Shown: positions 15,869-18,328 of the stretch, in pieces | How the letters are laid out: each line of letters begins with the position of its first letter | Position numbering within the stretch: position 1 is the stretch's first letter | From: Saccoglossus kowalevskii | Lineage: Eukaryota; Hemichordata; Enteropneusta; Harrimaniidae | DNA: 18,328 nucleotides | NCBI RefSeq assembly: GCF_000003605.2 | Contig: NW_003151258.1 | Span: 284,295 to 302,622 of the forward strand | Direction of reading: 5' to 3' | Notes under the pieces: model-generated | What the model saw: the letters and a program-made list of their open reading frames with translations, nothing else | Told to the model about the DNA's origin: nothing | Database searches by the model: none | Program-made: the position numbers and the translations under genes

Positions 15869-16762
15869 CGCGCGAGTTATATGCACACGCTCGTGTTCGC
15901 AGAACCTACTACTCTCAGTACTAAGGCAAAATCGCCTCATATTGTACGAAAACGAATCCTTGACATAACAAAACAACGACCACGCGTGAATCTCTATTCA
16001 CCATAACCAACGCTATGTTCGATTTGCATTTAGCGCTAACGTGGTTATAACATGGTTTGTATTTCCATGGTTATAACAAATCAGATAAGGATACACTCTC
16101 CATAGGCAGAGTGTAAGGCATGTAAATACCGTAATTTAACGTATGTTGTCACAATGACCAGGCTTGTGTTTAGAGAATCGATTATACTGTTGTTTAACCT
16201 CAAACAACTAAAAAACAACTAACAACAACTAACTGACGAACGTGCGTCTCGGCTACGTTTGTGGCTCACGCTTTGCCGAATTTTGCCGAATGGCGATTAC
16301 ACACATCGGGAATCCTCGGCCTTGCGTGCATTTCAGTCATTCTCTGTACTCCGTTCAGATCAGATCACCCGGAAACAAGAGAATTTTACGTTGAGTTGCC
16401 GAATAATATATTTTTTTTAGTCAAAATTGACCATATTTTAAGAACGTAATGATTATTTGAATGTATAGACTATCTTCATAGTAATGTTCTTGAATGTATA
16501 TTTAAGAAAAAAGAACGACTTTTACCGGAACATGGCATTTTTCCCGATAGTTACTCGATTTTTCTAGAATAGTTCACGTTGTTATGTTTACAGCAAAGCT
16601 GGTCTTATGTTATTATTATGTTATTTCATTTTGCCGATATGTATTGAAAGCTATTGAAAATAGGATACATCAGATTTATTTCCACTGCCATTTAGTTTGA
16701 CCTGCAACTGACTTCTATACTTTGTTTTATTGTGTCCGCACCTACTTTATGAATGCCTCTGG
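15869..16762. other. Anonymous region with a CpG-richer patch and a hairpin
   Basis: Two copies of the palindrome GTTATAAC lie at 16044-16051 and 16070-16077. A perfect 7-base hairpin ACACTCT/AGAGTGT lies at 16093-16114. An AACAACTA-rich run spans about 16201-16236. The patch 16230-16400 is CpG-richer and open in two plus frames, one reading GDYTHRESSALRAFQSF. I cannot assign it and treat it as a possible repeat fragment. Confidence 0.45.
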
Positions 16763-16853
16763 GTCCGCGAGGATCACTAACGTGAAGAAAATATGAAACT
16801 TCGCGTCACTAGCTGTTGCAACAAGTCGTGCGTTATCGCGTGACTTCGCGGAC
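16763..16853. repeat. 91-bp foldback with GTCCGCGA ends
   Basis: GTCCGCGAGGATCAC at the left end pairs with GTGACTTCGCGGAC at the right end, with one extra base. The interior also repeats the words CGCGTCAC and CGCGTGAC. It may be a tiny MITE or solo inverted pair; no target duplication is obvious. Confidence 0.45.
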
Positions 16854-18125
16854 AATTCCCTTTCCCCCCAATTGTTTATAAGATGAAAACGCAAAATTAA
16901 ACACGAGACAAAAGATATAAAGAGTCTGTTTAATAGTTATCTGAGATTTAACCATAGACAGTATAGTAGGATGGTTTAACACAGCAAAGGAATTTGAATA
17001 AATTAGCTGTGCGATACGCCATGTTGTTAAAGTTAGCACGTACTTTAGGTGAAATTACTAGGTTGTGTCACCTTTTACGAGATAGTAACGTTATAAGAGT
17101 CCTCATAGATCAGATACCTGTATATGTATAAAATCTGATTGAAATGGTGTAAATTTGGTAATTAATTATCTGTTTATCCACAGCCAAATACACAGAAAAC
17201 TTTCCTGGCGTTTTTACGGCAACTAATTTTTTTCTATCGCGACTACTGAAAATGTCATTGTAAAATGGACTAAAAATAACGTTCAAGCAAGCAGATGACT
17301 GTGAGTTCTTGTCATAAGATCATGTATAATTTCATGAAATTAAGTTCATTTAGTTCGACGGACTTATAAACACTGAAAAAACGAACTGATCGAACAAAAA
17401 GAAACAGCCAATCCCTCGTAAACACCCTATTTGTAGGAGGTTCGCGGGAATGTCCGTAACTTAATCCCCTGAGCAAACATTGACACGAAAACAACACGAT
17501 CATATTTTCCTATATCTCAGCTTTCTAAAAAACATATACATTGCCATAGCTACATACTTAATAACAGGCATGCAAAGTCCTAATAAAACTAGTCCTCAAT
17601 GATTTTGTAGACAACTATCTATATCCATTCAAATGCATCATGATTTCTAAACTAAACGTCATGTCTACATCTTGTTTATTGATTATATTTCTTGAGTGTG
17701 AATGCACATATTCACTATATCACGTTATTATGGTCAACATGAAGCAGAATTATTATGGGATGATTACTAAACCACCTCATTGTACTAGTATTTTGTTTAA
17801 CTGATTAAAGTGCAACTAAACCTGTATTTCAATGTAAAAACTTTTTTGTTTGGAAATTAGGCAAATCAAATTACAAGATGTGTCAAACATACAACGGTAG
17901 ATCAGATATTTCTATGAAGTATTGTGATTGTGTGAAATCGAGCAACCATATTGGAATTGAATAGGTCAGGTATGTAATCAAAACAGAGGGTATGTAAAAC
18001 GTGGTATCATAAATAATTCCGTGATATCAATGTAAACAAGCTGTGGCGACATACCTCCTTAATAGGAGGGTTTGAACGATATTCATTTGCTAGACCACGA
18101 TACAAGTATATGGATAAAATCTCTA
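16854..18125. other. Anonymous AT-rich region
   Basis: I see no supported gene. A perfect hairpin CCTCCT-TAAT-AGGAGG lies at 18054-18069. Confidence 0.45.
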
Positions 18126-18310
18126 ACTTACTGGTCAATCTGGATCCAGAGTTTCGCGTGTTGTCGCCCAGTCGACGGTCATATGAAGGCCTGGTTTGTT
18201 TCACCGCTCAGTAAATAATATATTTGAAATATTACTATATTTGACGTACCAGTATAAATCGAAAAAAATGGCGATTTAAAAGGAAACCGCGGATGTGACT
18301 GACGTCAATT
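18126..18310 (-). promoter_or_regulatory. Candidate minus-strand promoter and 5' leader exon
   Basis: Reading the minus strand, a full CRE palindrome TGACGTCA (18300-18307) and a YY1-like AAAATGGCGA core (reading the plus strand, near 18265-18275) are followed, about 140 bases later, by a consensus donor CCA|GTAAGT (G at 18131). A short upstream frame starting at 18182 stops before the donor, so any exon here would be noncoding. It could lead to GALE (acceptor at 12449) or to another gene. All of this is inference from motifs. Confidence 0.25.
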
Positions 18311-18328
18311 TTTCATAATTGAGGGAAA

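Noticed and set aside
16261-16449. Plus-strand 62-residue open frame
   Set aside because: It has no ATG at its start, and another frame is equally open; kept only as a composition patch.
17427-17460. tRNA-like B box (GGTTCGCGGGAA)
   Set aside because: No matching A box, acceptor stem or cloverleaf could be drawn.

Overview
The window looks like animal nuclear DNA, most likely from a marine invertebrate; I cannot place the phylum. Three things point this way. There is one protein gene split into eight short exons with spliceosomal signals. There are remains of retrotransposon types common in aquatic animals (a DIRS-like tyrosine-recombinase element and an L1/Tx1-like LINE tail). There are several MITE-like elements and minisatellites in AT-rich DNA. 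No bacterial operon, tRNA, rRNA or CRISPR array is visible.

Layout. 1-2056: AT-rich DNA with a diverged, inverted and order-permuted repeat pair (246-775 against 1460-1826). 2057-2693: a 52-bp minisatellite with a higher-order pattern. 2694-5410: AT-rich, mostly anonymous, with one weak orphan exon candidate on the minus strand (2968-3139), some hairpins and a short A-tailed insert. 5412-5630: a MITE-like foldback made of an inverted ~20-bp motif. 5790-7920: a decayed DIRS-like retrotransposon on the plus strand, with Gag-like, reverse transcriptase, RNase H and tyrosine recombinase remnants broken by frameshifts, stops and deletions. 8501-12442, minus strand: a complete UDP-glucose 4-epimerase (GALE) gene, eight coding exons, 351 residues, no in-frame stop. 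13146-13597: a fresh tandem duplication. About 14010-14665: the 3' end of a LINE. 15097-15827: a TTAA-flanked, CpG-rich non-autonomous DNA transposon with a striking ~11-bp spacing of CpGs. 15832-18328: mostly anonymous, with a foldback and a possible promoter/first exon at the right edge.

The only gene I consider expressed is GALE, the Leloir-pathway enzyme that interconverts UDP-galactose and UDP-glucose. The catalytic Ser/Tyr/Lys are present, but several otherwise near-invariant positions are changed, and one intron must use a GC donor to keep the frame. The other elements look like independent insertions around it, not partners in a system. I did not find a convincing new multi-gene system. 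The most unusual signal is the phased CpG array inside the TTAA element. All alignments and splice choices were made by eye, and human/E. coli GALE comparisons rest on remembered family knowledge.
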